A stretch of DNA of 64,000 nt from Advenella sp. FME57. GTDB lineage: Bacteria; Pseudomonadota; Gammaproteobacteria; Burkholderiales; Burkholderiaceae_B. The stretch covers positions 124,001 to 188,000 of the forward strand of contig NZ_JABUXU010000008.1 of the NCBI RefSeq assembly GCF_014897675.1, read 5' to 3'. The translations under genes were made by a program, and so were the position numbers. Of this stretch, positions 35,305 through 44,507 are shown in pieces. Positions within the stretch are counted from its first letter, which is position 1. Each line of letters opens with the position of its first letter. Below the pieces are notes generated by a model. It was not told the origin of the DNA. It did not search any database and was given only the letters and a program-made list of their open reading frames with translations.

Positions 35305-36318
35305 TCATTCAATTTTGATACCGGCGCTACGAATTACTTCGCCCCATCGTTCATAATCCTTGCGCACGATGTCGGCATACGCTTTCGGGCCGGCACCACT
35401 GACTTCGTTTCCGTTGGACTCGATCATTTTTACGATCCCTGGCGACTGAAGAGCCTTGCGAAACACGGTTGCGATTTTTTCAGCGAGTTCCGGTTTCAGA
35501 TTTCCCGGAGCGAATAGCCCTTGCCAGCCAACAATATCCAGGCCTGGCAAACCTTGCTCCCCGAGTGTGGGCAGGTCCGGTAGCACCGCCAAACGCTTAT
35601 CGGTCGCCGGTCCAAGCAGCTTCACTTTTCCTGCCTTCCAGTTCTGGACTGCGGTGGATGTGCCGTCAAAATAGACATCTACTTCGCCTGCGAGCAAAGC
35701 GCGGCTTGCATCTGCCGTTCCTTTATAGGGTACGTGCACGATGTCTATTCCTGCTGCTTTTTTTAGAATTTCACCGTTCAGATGTGACGTTGACCCGATA
35801 CTGTATGATCCGAAATTGAGCTTGCCCGGGTTTTTCCTGGCGTAGTCGAGCATTTCCTGCGTGGTGTCGAAAGGCGCATCTTTATTGGCTTCCAGCACTG
35901 TCGCAGAGCGAACGACCTGGATAACGGGCGTGAAATCCTTGAACGGGTCATACGGCAGTTTTTCGAACAAATGCGGGTTTTGGGTATGCGTGACAACAAT
36001 GGTGTATAGCAGGGTATAGCCGTCGGATCGGGCGTTGGCCACTTGCTGGGCACCGATAAGCGTTCCTGCGCCGGCTTTGTTGTCAATGACCACTGGACTG
36101 CCGGTTTGTTCAGTGACTTTTTGTCCCAACATGCGGGCCAGGGCGTCAGAGCCCGAGCCTGCGGGAAAGGGTACGACAATTGTGATAGGTTTTTCCGCTA
36201 CTGGCCAGTTGTCGGTATCTGCCGAGTGAACTGGCAAAGATACACAGGAAAGAACTGCGCTCGACAAAAATGCTGCCGAAAGCTTGAGCAGCGAGGAAAT
36301 CTGCTTCTCCTTTTTCAT
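35305..36318 (-). CDS. Bug/TctC-family periplasmic substrate-binding protein
   Basis: 337 residues. Signal peptide (cleavage near PVHSAD), WPVAEKPITIVVPFPAGSGSDALA, VIDNKAGAGTLIG, VPYKGTADASRALLAGE and LPDLPTLGEQGLPGLDIVGW. AAAGGAG precedes the ATG. First gene of an operon with the cytoplasmic deacylase-type enzyme, so it may bind an N-acyl amino acid or related acid. Confidence 0.9.
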   Translation of the reverse strand: MKKEKQISSLLKLSAAFLSSAVLSCVSLPVHSADTDNWPVAEKPITIVVPFPAGSGSDALARMLGQKVTEQTGSPVVIDNKAGAGTLIGAQQVANARSDGYTLLYTIVVTHTQNPHLFEKLPYDPFKDFTPVIQVVRSATVLEANKDAPFDTTQEMLDYARKNPGKLNFGSYSIGSTSHLNGEILKKAAGIDIVHVPYKGTADASRALLAGEVDVYFDGTSTAVQNWKAGKVKLLGPATDKRLAVLPDLPTLGEQGLPGLDIVGWQGLFAPGNLKPELAEKIATVFRKALQSPGIVKMIESNGNEVSGAGPKAYADIVRKDYERWGEVIRSAGIKIE

Positions 36319-36425
36319 TTATGTCTCCTTTTTTCATTATCGATATATAAATAAATTGAGGCGGCGATTTATTAGTAAGAGTAGCTTCCACCTCCAACTG
36401 CAACTTCTTTGCACTTTAGTCTTGC

Positions 36426-36447
36426 ATGCGTTTAAAATCAAATGCAT
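36426..36447. promoter_or_regulatory. candidate LysR operator
   Basis: ATGCGTTT (36426-36433), AAAATC, AAATGCAT (36440-36447): an 8+8 inverted repeat with one mismatch in the region between the Bug operon and the divergent lysR gene, close to the lysR start. Confidence 0.45.
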
Positions 36448-36479
36448 ATTTACGCCGATCTCCATGAGAAAAACTCATA

Positions 36480-37388
36480 ATGCTTAGTTTACGGGCTCTT
36501 AATCATTTTTCTGTCCTGGCATCCGAGAGCAGCTATTCTCGGGCTGCTGCACGATTGCACATTACACAGTCAGCGTTAAGTCGCAGCATTCAAATGCTGG
36601 AAAACGAAGTGGGGTTCAAGCTTTTGGACCGGTCACAAGCGGGAATTCTGTTGACCAAATCAGGAGAGTCGGTTCTGCTTCGTGCGCACCGAATTCTTGC
36701 AGAGGCCGCGGCGCTGGAACATGAAAATAACATGATCAAGGGGCTCGATTCCGGCGAGGTGTCATTTGGCGTTGGCGTGTTCCCCGCGGCGTGCTTTCTG
36801 TCGCCGCTGCTTACCCAACTGGCCCGCGATTACCCCGGGTTCAATGTGCAGGTCGAGATTGACAGCTGGAAGCGGTTGCATCAAATGCTGGATACCGACA
36901 GACTGGATTTCGTGGTGGCGATTACGCATAGCCTGCCCCCATCTGACGGTTTCACGGTTCGGCCTTTGCCGGCGCAACATGGGGGGCTGTTTGTTCGTGC
37001 CAATCATCCCTTGCTGGCGTTGAAGCGGTCAGCACTTAGAAACGCTTTAGCTGATTATCGTATTGCGGCCACCCATCTACCACCGCGCGCTCGGGCACAG
37101 TTGGCGGCAACCTACCGCATCGCCAATCCCGATGAACTGCCTATGGCCCTGCAGTGCAATAGTGTGGAAGCGTTGCGCAGCGTCGCCCTCAATAGCGATG
37201 TTGTCTTGTTTTGCATGCAGGAAGCAATTAGGCAGGAACTTAGATCAGGTCATTTGGTACAGTTGCCTCTTTCCTATACCACAAAATCGGCGCTTACCAG
37301 CGGCATTATTCATTCGACGCGACGCAGTTTGTCACCGGCCGCAACGTGTGTGATAGCGCTGATCGAAGAGCATATGGCGGCGTTGTAG
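36480..37388 (+). CDS. LysR-family transcriptional regulator
   Basis: 302 residues, normal length. N-terminal HTH (LRALNHFSVLASESSYSRAAARLHITQSALSRSIQMLENEVGFKLLDR) and a periplasmic-binding-like effector domain from about residue 95 (GEVSFGVGVFPAACFLSPLL). Divergent from the Bug-deacylase operon and probably its regulator. The start has no strong ribosome-binding site, but the HTH begins at once, so the position is sound. Confidence 0.9.
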   Translation: MLSLRALNHFSVLASESSYSRAAARLHITQSALSRSIQMLENEVGFKLLDRSQAGILLTKSGESVLLRAHRILAEAAALEHENNMIKGLDSGEVSFGVGVFPAACFLSPLLTQLARDYPGFNVQVEIDSWKRLHQMLDTDRLDFVVAITHSLPPSDGFTVRPLPAQHGGLFVRANHPLLALKRSALRNALADYRIAATHLPPRARAQLAATYRIANPDELPMALQCNSVEALRSVALNSDVVLFCMQEAIRQELRSGHLVQLPLSYTTKSALTSGIIHSTRRSLSPAATCVIALIEEHMAAL

Positions 37389-37482
37389 CAAGGCTGCAGT
37401 AATCGTCGTTGTGGCCCTGGTTGTCCCCATTATTCTCAATTCGCGCTGACTGTAAGGCAAAATCGTTCTGGCTCTTTTTGAT

Positions 37483-37500
37483 GTTATGTTATAACATAAC
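37483..37500. promoter_or_regulatory. 18-bp perfect palindrome, Zur-like box
   Basis: GTTATGTTATAACATAAC, perfectly self-complementary, centred about 67 bp upstream of the receptor gene. The ATGTTATAACAT core matches my memory of proteobacterial Zur (zinc uptake regulator) boxes. This is the only such site noticed in the window. It implies zinc-responsive repression of the operon at 37559-44394; the alternative is another Fur-family or unrelated repressor. Confidence 0.6.
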
Positions 37501-37558
37501 GATTTTTCACTTCGACGTCGATATGAAGCCGGTGTTTTGGCTTTGACTCGATAGTGAT

Positions 37559-39577
37559 ATGAAAACCGGATTTGATATGAGTGATGGAAGGAAGCTAGCG
37601 GCCAGCTTGATTGCGCTGGTAGTCGGGAGCCCAGGAGCCCAAGCTCAGGCCCAGCTTATGGAAGATGGACGACAAAAAGAAACACAATCGGTTGTTTCAG
37701 CGTCGGGTAATGGTTATGTGAAGACTTTGCCAACTATTGTCGTCACTGCGACCGCCAATGAAAGAGTTACCGGCAATGTGCCTGCCAGTATGACGGTTGT
37801 CGGGGGCGACCAATTACGCCGGCGCCCTGTGAATGATCTGGCAGATGCGCTCAGAGGCGCTGTTGGAATTAGCCTGGAAGACGTGGGTCAGGGCCGCAGG
37901 GGCATTTCGATTCGGGGTATGAGCGGGGAGCATACCCTGATGCTGGTAGACGGACAGCGGATCAGCTCATCATCCTCTGCCATCGCGCACTCGGATATGG
38001 AACTGGGCTGGGTGCCGGCCGAGGCCATCGATCGGCTTGAAGTCGTGCGCGGGACAATGTCTTCGCTGTACGGTTCGGAAGCCCTTGGCGGCGTTGTGAA
38101 CGTCATTACCCGTTCAGCTACCGACCATTGGATCGGCTCTTTGAGCAGCTATGCATTGGCCACTGATCATGGCCTGGGCGGTAATCAATATAAAAACGGA
38201 TTTTACATTGCCGGGCCGCTGGTACCGGGCCGCCTGGGCCTGAGTGCCTGGGGTGAATTCAGGCGGCGCAATATGTTGCGCGATGCTTCCAACACGACAT
38301 TGAGCGCTCTGGACCGCCAGCGCGCCGTGACCGGGCATCTTGGCCTGAGCTGGACGCCAGACGCACGTCAGCGCATCGACGTGTCGGTGGACGCGACCAA
38401 CGAGGATCAGGCGGGTGTATATGGCGGGAGCCGCGATATCCCGTATCAATCAGAGAATGAAATACAACGTCGCCGTTATGCCTTCTCTCACACAGGGGAG
38501 TGGGACTGGGGGAGCACCCGGGCCAAGTTGTATCGCAGCACACTTGACCGGCAGATATGGCGCAGCGACGGCGGTCAGGCAAGTGGTCCCAATCGTTTCG
38601 TCGATACTGTCTTTGATACTCAAGCAAGTTTTCCGCTCAATTCCATTCATCGATTGACCATAGGCGGGCAGTTCAGGCGGGAAAGCCTGGAAGATCCAAA
38701 TGTGAATCGCATCGGAAAAAAAGCGCAAAATCATTATGCGCTTTTCGTGCAGGACGAGATGACGCTTGCCGACCGCTGGGAACTGGTGCTGGGTAGTCGT
38801 TTTGACCGACACGAGCAGTTCGGGTGGGAGATCAGCCCTCGTGCGTATTTGCTTTTTCATCCTGTAGAAGGCCTGACCCTGAAGGCCGGAGTCGGACGCG
38901 GATTCAAGGCGCCAACGCTCAAGCAGTTGTCTGCCGAGTTCGAATCATGGGCAGCGATGGGCGGGCGGGGCGTTATCCGGGGTAATCCCGATTTGCAACC
39001 GGAAACCAATCTTTCCTATGAGCTGGGTGCGGCCTATGAGGCTGACACATGGTCGGCCGGCGCAACCTTTTTTCACAATAACGTACGCAACCTGATTGAT
39101 ACCGTCAGACAGCCGACCTGTTTTGCCCCCGGTCGCGTTTGTCTGGCATACGAAAATGTTGCCAGGGTTCGCCTGCAAGGTGTGGAATTAACGGGAGGTG
39201 CGGATCTTTCCGCGCGCTGGAGACTGGATGCCAATTATACCTACCTGGATGCTCGCGATCAGATCACAGGGGAACCGATGCCCGATCGTTCCCGGCATCG
39301 CGCCAATGCCACTTTGGCCTGGAAACCGCTGGCGTCCTTGTCTACACGTATGCAACTCGAGTATATCGGCGCGCAGTTTCGCTCAGACAAGGAAGGCAAA
39401 CGTCCCGGCTATGCACTGTTGCATTGGTATATGGATTACGCCTTGAGCCGCAACGTCACTGTACAGGTTGGAGTGGAAAACCTGACCGATAAGCGCCTGG
39501 CCAATGATTATATTGGCCTGTACAGTCGGGCAGACGAGGGGCGGCGCTACTTTGTCGGAATGCGGGTGCAGTTCTGA
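37559..39577 (+). CDS. TonB-dependent outer-membrane receptor
   Basis: 672 residues. Signal peptide ending GAQAQA, TonB box-like PTIVVTATANE, plug domain (PASMTVVGGDQLRRRPVNDLADALRG, LMLVDGQRISSSS, VEVVRG-type VRGTMSSLYGSEALGGVVNVIT) and a beta-barrel ending in the aromatic residue of MRVQF. Imports a large or scarce ligand with energy from TonB. A better start may be ATG 37577 (MSDGRKLAAS), as 37559 lacks a ribosome-binding site. It is the first gene after a Zur-like palindrome, and its stop overlaps the cobN-like start (TGATG). Context suggests a porphyrin-, cobalamin- or metal-chelate ligand. Confidence 0.9.
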   Translation: MKTGFDMSDGRKLAASLIALVVGSPGAQAQAQLMEDGRQKETQSVVSASGNGYVKTLPTIVVTATANERVTGNVPASMTVVGGDQLRRRPVNDLADALRGAVGISLEDVGQGRRGISIRGMSGEHTLMLVDGQRISSSSSAIAHSDMELGWVPAEAIDRLEVVRGTMSSLYGSEALGGVVNVITRSATDHWIGSLSSYALATDHGLGGNQYKNGFYIAGPLVPGRLGLSAWGEFRRRNMLRDASNTTLSALDRQRAVTGHLGLSWTPDARQRIDVSVDATNEDQAGVYGGSRDIPYQSENEIQRRRYAFSHTGEWDWGSTRAKLYRSTLDRQIWRSDGGQASGPNRFVDTVFDTQASFPLNSIHRLTIGGQFRRESLEDPNVNRIGKKAQNHYALFVQDEMTLADRWELVLGSRFDRHEQFGWEISPRAYLLFHPVEGLTLKAGVGRGFKAPTLKQLSAEFESWAAMGGRGVIRGNPDLQPETNLSYELGAAYEADTWSAGATFFHNNVRNLIDTVRQPTCFAPGRVCLAYENVARVRLQGVELTGGADLSARWRLDANYTYLDARDQITGEPMPDRSRHRANATLAWKPLASLSTRMQLEYIGAQFRSDKEGKRPGYALLHWYMDYALSRNVTVQVGVENLTDKRLANDYIGLYSRADEGRRYFVGMRVQF

Positions 39578-42500
39578 TGCGATTGTCTCGATTGATTTGG
39601 GGCATTTGCTCTTGCCTGATCATTGGCTTGGTTGGCGTGGCGCCTGTCTGCGTGTCTGCCGGTCCTGTGGTGCAAGTGCTGCACAATAGTTTTGTCTCGG
39701 TAGAAAAGTTTCGGCACTTGCAGACTATTGCTGGAAGGCACGGTCTGCAGCTGAAGCATTTCAATGTCGACACGGCGTCGCCACAGGCGCTAAGCGCAGC
39801 CGTCGCCAGTGGAGTATTCACCGTGCTGGACACCCCCAGGCCAGGTGACAGATCAATGGTCGAGCAGCGGCTGGCCCAGGCAGAGCAGCAACAAAAGCGT
39901 GGCGGCGCTCCTCGCCTGACCGTTGGTGGCGGCCGGCCAGCCTGGACAGGCCTGGAGTCTCCCGTAGGCAGCGCATTGGCCGGGCTCTATGCCGCGGGTG
40001 GGCAACCCAATTACGGACGTTTTTTCGCACTGGTCAGGTCAATTCATGAAGGCCTTGCGCCATCCCGTGACTTGCTGGCACCGCCTGAAAAGCTTCCTGC
40101 TACAGGCTTTTATCATCCGCAAGCTTCGCGGGTCTTCGACAATGTACATTCCTATCTGAATTGGCATGCATCTGCGTTTTCTCCCTCGGGGCCGAATTCC
40201 ATTGGCCGGGTGGCATTTTTTATATCCAGGCACACGGTGACAGACTTCGTGACCGGCGAAGTGGATGAATTGATTCGTCGCAGTGAGACTGCCGGCTTGT
40301 TGCCTATCGTTTTCTGGGCCGATGCAGATGACCCGAAAGGATTGCAAGCGGCGCTGCAGAACGCTGCGGTGGATGTGTTGGTCAACTTGACTCATATGCG
40401 AGGCGGCGCCCAGCGCACGCGCGATTTCAAAGCGTTGAATGTTCCGGTAATCCAGACGCTGCGTTTTCGCGAAGGTGAGGCACTGGACTGGCCTGGCGCA
40501 CCTAGCGGTGTCAATGCGCGTACTGCCGCTGTTTTCCTTGCCGGGCCGGAAGGATGGGGCGTCAGTGACCCGCAGGTGCTGTCTGCCGCGACAGCAGGGG
40601 TAGACAAGCTGCTGCCGCAACAAGCGCAGGCATTGATTGGTAAACTGCGAAGCCTGGTCACCTTGCGACATACTCCTGCTGCAGACAAGCGGCTCGCTTT
40701 GCTGTTCTGGAATTACCCGAAGGGTGAAAAAAACCTGGGTGCATCCAATCTAAATCTGCCTCGCAGTATTGTTTCTATTCAGGCCGCATTGGCGGGGCAA
40801 GGTTATGACATGGGCGAGCCCGTGAGCGAAAAAGAGGTCATCTACAAAGGTCAACGCATGCTGGGCGCCCTGTACGGTAGCGTATCGCTGGACGAACTAA
40901 TGGCAGAAGATCTGGCTGCACTGTATCCGCTGTCTGCCTATGAAAACTGGCTCTCTGGTTTGCCGGATGAGCGGCAGAAACAACTGCGCCATCACGGCTT
41001 GCCTAGCGACCATCGCACGATACGAGAAATCAACGGTCAACGTCACTTCGTCATTCCAAGGTGGAAGATCGGACATCTGCTGGTCATGCCGCAGATGCCG
41101 CGCCATGCCGACGCGGCTAAGCACTACCATGACACCGCCAGCGTACCCGATCACCTCTATATGGCTGCTTATCTATATTTGCAGCAACAATACGCTGCCC
41201 ATGCACTCATTCACCTGGGCACACATGGTTCCCAGGAATGGCTGCCTGGCAAGGATCGCGGGTTGGCTGCCAGCGATTATCCCTGGATGGCAGTGGGCAG
41301 CATGCCAGTGTTCTATCCCTATATTCAGGATAACGTTGGCGAAGCGATCCAGGCCAAGCGGCGCGGGCGGGCTGTGATTATCAGTCACCAGACGCCGCCC
41401 TTTGCGCCTGCCGGGCTATACGATCAACTGCGCGATCTGCACCACCTGATTCATGAATATCAGCAGCTTGACGAGGGAATGGTCCGTGAACGAGTGGCGT
41501 TGCGTATCCGGGAGGCGGCATTTGCGGCGAATCTGCATCGGGATCTCGGTTGGAATAATCTGCAAGCCGAACGTGATTTTCCCGGTTTTCTTCAGGCCGT
41601 ACATAACCAGTTGCATGAACTGGCACGTACGGCAACGCCGCTGGGATTGCATACCTTTGGGCAGCCCGCAAGCGACGAGCACCGGGCCAGCACCATTGTG
41701 CAGCAGCTTGGAGAACCATTCTATGCGGCCCTGGGTATTGATAGGGAAGAGCTGTTTGTCGAAGATCACGAGCAGCTGAAAAATAATCCAGCCTATCTCG
41801 CCTTACATCAACTACTAAAGCCAACCAGTAGCAGTGTTCTGCCTGACCGTATTGCTGATTTTGCCGATCGTGCCAGGGCGAACGATCGGCGTTTACGCGA
41901 CACGCAGGAAAATGATGCGTTAATTGCTGGACTGGCGGGCGGTTTTATTGAACCGGGCGCCGGTGGCGACCCCGTTCGCAACCCCGATGTAATGAGCGGC
42001 CGCAATTTATACGCCTTTGAGGCCGATAAAATTCCCGCGAGAGCAGCCTATGATTCAGCTGCGATGGCTTACGAACAGCTTGTTCAGGCATTCCGATCCG
42101 AACATGATGGGCAGTGGCCGCGCAAGCTTGCGTTTAGCCTATGGTCATCCGAGGCGATCCGCCACCTAGGGATCACTGAGGCTCAGATTCTGCATGCGCT
42201 TGGCCTGCGTCCGGTCTGGGATACGGCAGGACGGGTCACAGCGCTGGATATTATCCCTGCCAGGGAACTGGGTCGCCCACGAACGGACGTCGTGATTCAG
42301 GTTACTGGCGTGTATCGTGACCAATTCGACAGTTTCATGCGACTGCTTGACGACGCTCTGGCCCGCTTGGCCACACTGGAAGAACCTGATAATCCGATTG
42401 TGGCCAACAACCAACGGATTGCCGCTCTGTTGCGCCAGCAGGGCATGCCATCGGATCAGGCCGCCGCTGCAGCCCGATATCGTATTTTTGGTAACGCTCC

Positions 42501-43506
42501 CGGACAGTACGGTACGGGGGTGTCCGATCTGGCCCTACGATCTACCGAATGGAAAGATGATGGTGAACTGGCCCAGCGTTTTCTTGCGAGCAGCAGGCAC
42601 GTATATGGCAGGGGGCAATGGGGTGCCAGCTTATCGAAAACGAATCTGCTGGCCGAACAACTGCGCGGTACGCAGGCGGCGATTATGTCTCGGTCTTCGA
42701 ATCTTCATGGTGTGCTCTCAACAGACCATCCATTTGAGTTCCTGGGAGGTTTATCGGCGGCGGTACGACACATTGACGGTCAGGCTCCGCAATTGCTGAT
42801 TTCCGATTTGCGTGACGGCCGGGTAAACACAACCGGATTGGCGCGTTTTCTAGGCAATGAGCTGCGCGCACGTTATTTAAATCCGCAATGGATTGAATCC
42901 ATGCAGCAGGAAGGTTACGCCGGCACGCTGCAGGTGCTCAATGTTACTAATAACTTGTTTGGCTGGCAGGCCATGGATCCGGCGTCAGTGCGTGACGATC
43001 AATGGCAGGCCATGTTCGACACCTATGTGAACGACACGCGAGAACTGGGTACACGCGACTGGTTCGAGCAGCACAATCCTACGGCGCAGGCGCAGATACT
43101 CGAACGGATGGCCGAAGCCATGCGCAAGGGTTACTGGAATGCATCCGAGCAAACGCGGCGTGACCTGGTCCGGCGCTGGCAGCAACTGGCTGAGCAGTTC
43201 GACGTACACACCGGCGCCGAGGCGACGCGCCGCTACATTGCTGATGTTGCTCAGGGCTTTGGTTTGACTTCAGGCGCAGCGCCCGACATGGATGCAGGGC
43301 TTACCCAAGACCAATCGCCGGATAGTCAGGGATCGACTGAGCAGGAACTACAAGCTGTGCATGGGCAGATTCTGGAGCGTGTGGAGGTTCAAGCCGAACC
43401 TTCTCCGGAAACGCCACTGGTTTTACTCCTGCTGCTATTTGTAGCGGTGACGGGCGGCGTCCGACAGTGGTGGGCCGGCCGTCACACACACATCACACAG
43501 ATTTGA
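39577..43506 (+). CDS. exported CobN/BchH-like chelatase-family protein (HmuS-like)
   Basis: 1309 residues, full CobN length, with the hallmark LIHLGTHGSQEWLPGKDRG, plus RHADAAKHYHD, VPDHLYMAAYLYLQ and a conserved SRSSNLHGVLSTDHPFE segment. Unlike cytoplasmic CobN it starts with a signal peptide (LIWGICSCLIIGLVGVAPVCVSAG) and ends with one transmembrane helix (PLVLLLLLFVAVTGGV) and a short basic tail, so it should sit anchored on the periplasmic face. No cobS/cobT is near. It lies in the same gene order as hmuS of haem uptake operons, where the CobN-like protein is proposed to remove metal from a tetrapyrrole. The alternative is insertion or binding of a metal in a zincophore-type ligand. Confidence 0.85.
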   Translation: MRLSRLIWGICSCLIIGLVGVAPVCVSAGPVVQVLHNSFVSVEKFRHLQTIAGRHGLQLKHFNVDTASPQALSAAVASGVFTVLDTPRPGDRSMVEQRLAQAEQQQKRGGAPRLTVGGGRPAWTGLESPVGSALAGLYAAGGQPNYGRFFALVRSIHEGLAPSRDLLAPPEKLPATGFYHPQASRVFDNVHSYLNWHASAFSPSGPNSIGRVAFFISRHTVTDFVTGEVDELIRRSETAGLLPIVFWADADDPKGLQAALQNAAVDVLVNLTHMRGGAQRTRDFKALNVPVIQTLRFREGEALDWPGAPSGVNARTAAVFLAGPEGWGVSDPQVLSAATAGVDKLLPQQAQALIGKLRSLVTLRHTPAADKRLALLFWNYPKGEKNLGASNLNLPRSIVSIQAALAGQGYDMGEPVSEKEVIYKGQRMLGALYGSVSLDELMAEDLAALYPLSAYENWLSGLPDERQKQLRHHGLPSDHRTIREINGQRHFVIPRWKIGHLLVMPQMPRHADAAKHYHDTASVPDHLYMAAYLYLQQQYAAHALIHLGTHGSQEWLPGKDRGLAASDYPWMAVGSMPVFYPYIQDNVGEAIQAKRRGRAVIISHQTPPFAPAGLYDQLRDLHHLIHEYQQLDEGMVRERVALRIREAAFAANLHRDLGWNNLQAERDFPGFLQAVHNQLHELARTATPLGLHTFGQPASDEHRASTIVQQLGEPFYAALGIDREELFVEDHEQLKNNPAYLALHQLLKPTSSSVLPDRIADFADRARANDRRLRDTQENDALIAGLAGGFIEPGAGGDPVRNPDVMSGRNLYAFEADKIPARAAYDSAAMAYEQLVQAFRSEHDGQWPRKLAFSLWSSEAIRHLGITEAQILHALGLRPVWDTAGRVTALDIIPARELGRPRTDVVIQVTGVYRDQFDSFMRLLDDALARLATLEEPDNPIVANNQRIAALLRQQGMPSDQAAAAARYRIFGNAPGQYGTGVSDLALRSTEWKDDGELAQRFLASSRHVYGRGQWGASLSKTNLLAEQLRGTQAAIMSRSSNLHGVLSTDHPFEFLGGLSAAVRHIDGQAPQLLISDLRDGRVNTTGLARFLGNELRARYLNPQWIESMQQEGYAGTLQVLNVTNNLFGWQAMDPASVRDDQWQAMFDTYVNDTRELGTRDWFEQHNPTAQAQILERMAEAMRKGYWNASEQTRRDLVRRWQQLAEQFDVHTGAEATRRYIADVAQGFGLTSGAAPDMDAGLTQDQSPDSQGSTEQELQAVHGQILERVEVQAEPSPETPLVLLLLLFVAVTGGVRQWWAGRHTHITQI

Positions 43507-43558
43507 CCCGAGCTCATTCCCGTTTTTCCGATCAAGCCCTATAACCCGAGACAACCTT

Positions 43559-44068
43559 ATGGATTTTTTTGCCGATATCGAACACGTGCTTTACGCAGTC
43601 TCCCGCGTTTTTCTTATGCCGGTACTGTTTCTCATTGTCTTGTCTCTGCTGTATGCGGTGGGGATGCTGGGGGCGTTTTTGGTTGAAGGCTGGCAAAGGC
43701 GCCGGCAGGCAAGCGCCGATAGGCTGCTGAAACAGGCCAGACACTATCTACAGCGCCAGGCAATATCTTCTGGTGATCTGGAACTCTATATCCTGAAACA
43801 GCTGGAATGGCTGCGAATTGTGTCGCGCACGGCACCGATGCTGGGCCTTATTGCCACCATGATTCCGATGGGGCCTGCATTGCTGGCGCTGGGCAATGGC
43901 GATGCGACGGAAGTCGGCAAAAATATGGTGGCCGCGTTCTCGGCTGTTATTCTCGCGCTGCTGGCTGCCAGCCTTTGTTTTTTCATCCTCACCATACGCC
44001 GCCGTTGGCTGCTGCAGGATTTGCATCGGGCTGAACGTACCCTGTTATTGCAAGAGGAGTCGGCGTAA
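43559..44068 (+). CDS. MotA/TolQ/ExbB-family proton channel protein
   Basis: 169 residues, short for ExbB. Three hydrophobic segments: about 13-40 (FLMPVLFLIVLSLLYAVGMLG), 95-118 (APMLGLIATMIPMGPALLAL) and 130-155 (AAFSAVILALLAASLCFFIL), with the family GLIATMIPMGPAL motif. Provides proton-motive energy together with a partner, here probably the DUF2149 protein whose ATG overlaps its stop (TAATG). Corresponds to HmuU in hmu-type operons. Fifty bases after the cobN-like gene. Confidence 0.85.
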   Translation: MDFFADIEHVLYAVSRVFLMPVLFLIVLSLLYAVGMLGAFLVEGWQRRRQASADRLLKQARHYLQRQAISSGDLELYILKQLEWLRIVSRTAPMLGLIATMIPMGPALLALGNGDATEVGKNMVAAFSAVILALLAASLCFFILTIRRRWLLQDLHRAERTLLLQEESA

Positions 44069-44394
44069 TGCGTTTCCTTGAAGACGACGACACCGACCCC
44101 ATGCTGTCGGTCGTCAATCTTATTGACCTGTTTCTTGTCATCATTGGGCTGCTGATGATTGTGATCGCACAGAATCCGCTGGGTCCATTAGCCCGGGAGA
44201 ACGTGGTGGTGGTAGAGAACCCGGGTCAAGCTGACATGCGCATTACGGTCAAAGAGGGCACGGAACTGACACGTTACGAATCCAGTGGCAAGGTTGGTGA
44301 AGGACAGGGGGCACGCGCGGGCGTGACCTATCGTTTAGATGACGGCCGGATGATATACGTGCCGGAAAGTGGGGCTAAAGAACTCATTCAGTAG
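44068..44394 (+). CDS. DUF2149-family membrane protein (ExbD/MotB-like partner, HmuV-like)
   Basis: 108 residues. One N-terminal transmembrane helix (VVNLIDLFLVIIGLLMIVIAQNPL), then a periplasmic part with VTYRLDDGRMIYVPE. The membrane segment with an Asp near its start (LIDLF) resembles ExbD/TolR. In hmu-type operons this is the last gene next to the ExbB-like protein. Translationally coupled to it by TAATG. Confidence 0.8.
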   Translation: MRFLEDDDTDPMLSVVNLIDLFLVIIGLLMIVIAQNPLGPLARENVVVVENPGQADMRITVKEGTELTRYESSGKVGEGQGARAGVTYRLDDGRMIYVPESGAKELIQ

Positions 44395-44431
44395 CATCTG
44401 AACGGCCAAATCAGTTAGGGTATACCCCTAT

Positions 44432-44447
44432 TTGCATACCTATGCAA
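44432..44447. promoter_or_regulatory. candidate LacI-family operator
   Basis: TTGCATA, CC, TATGCAA (44432-44447): a near-perfect palindrome in the gap before the dehydrogenase operon. Its form resembles LacI-family operators, and a LacI-type regulator is encoded in the operon at 46588. A further palindrome GGGTATACCC lies at 44418-44427. Confidence 0.5.
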
Positions 44448-44507
44448 GAAATTGAACATAGCACAACTTCAATTTTATTCACAGCTAACGCCTGAGACTA
44501 CACCACT

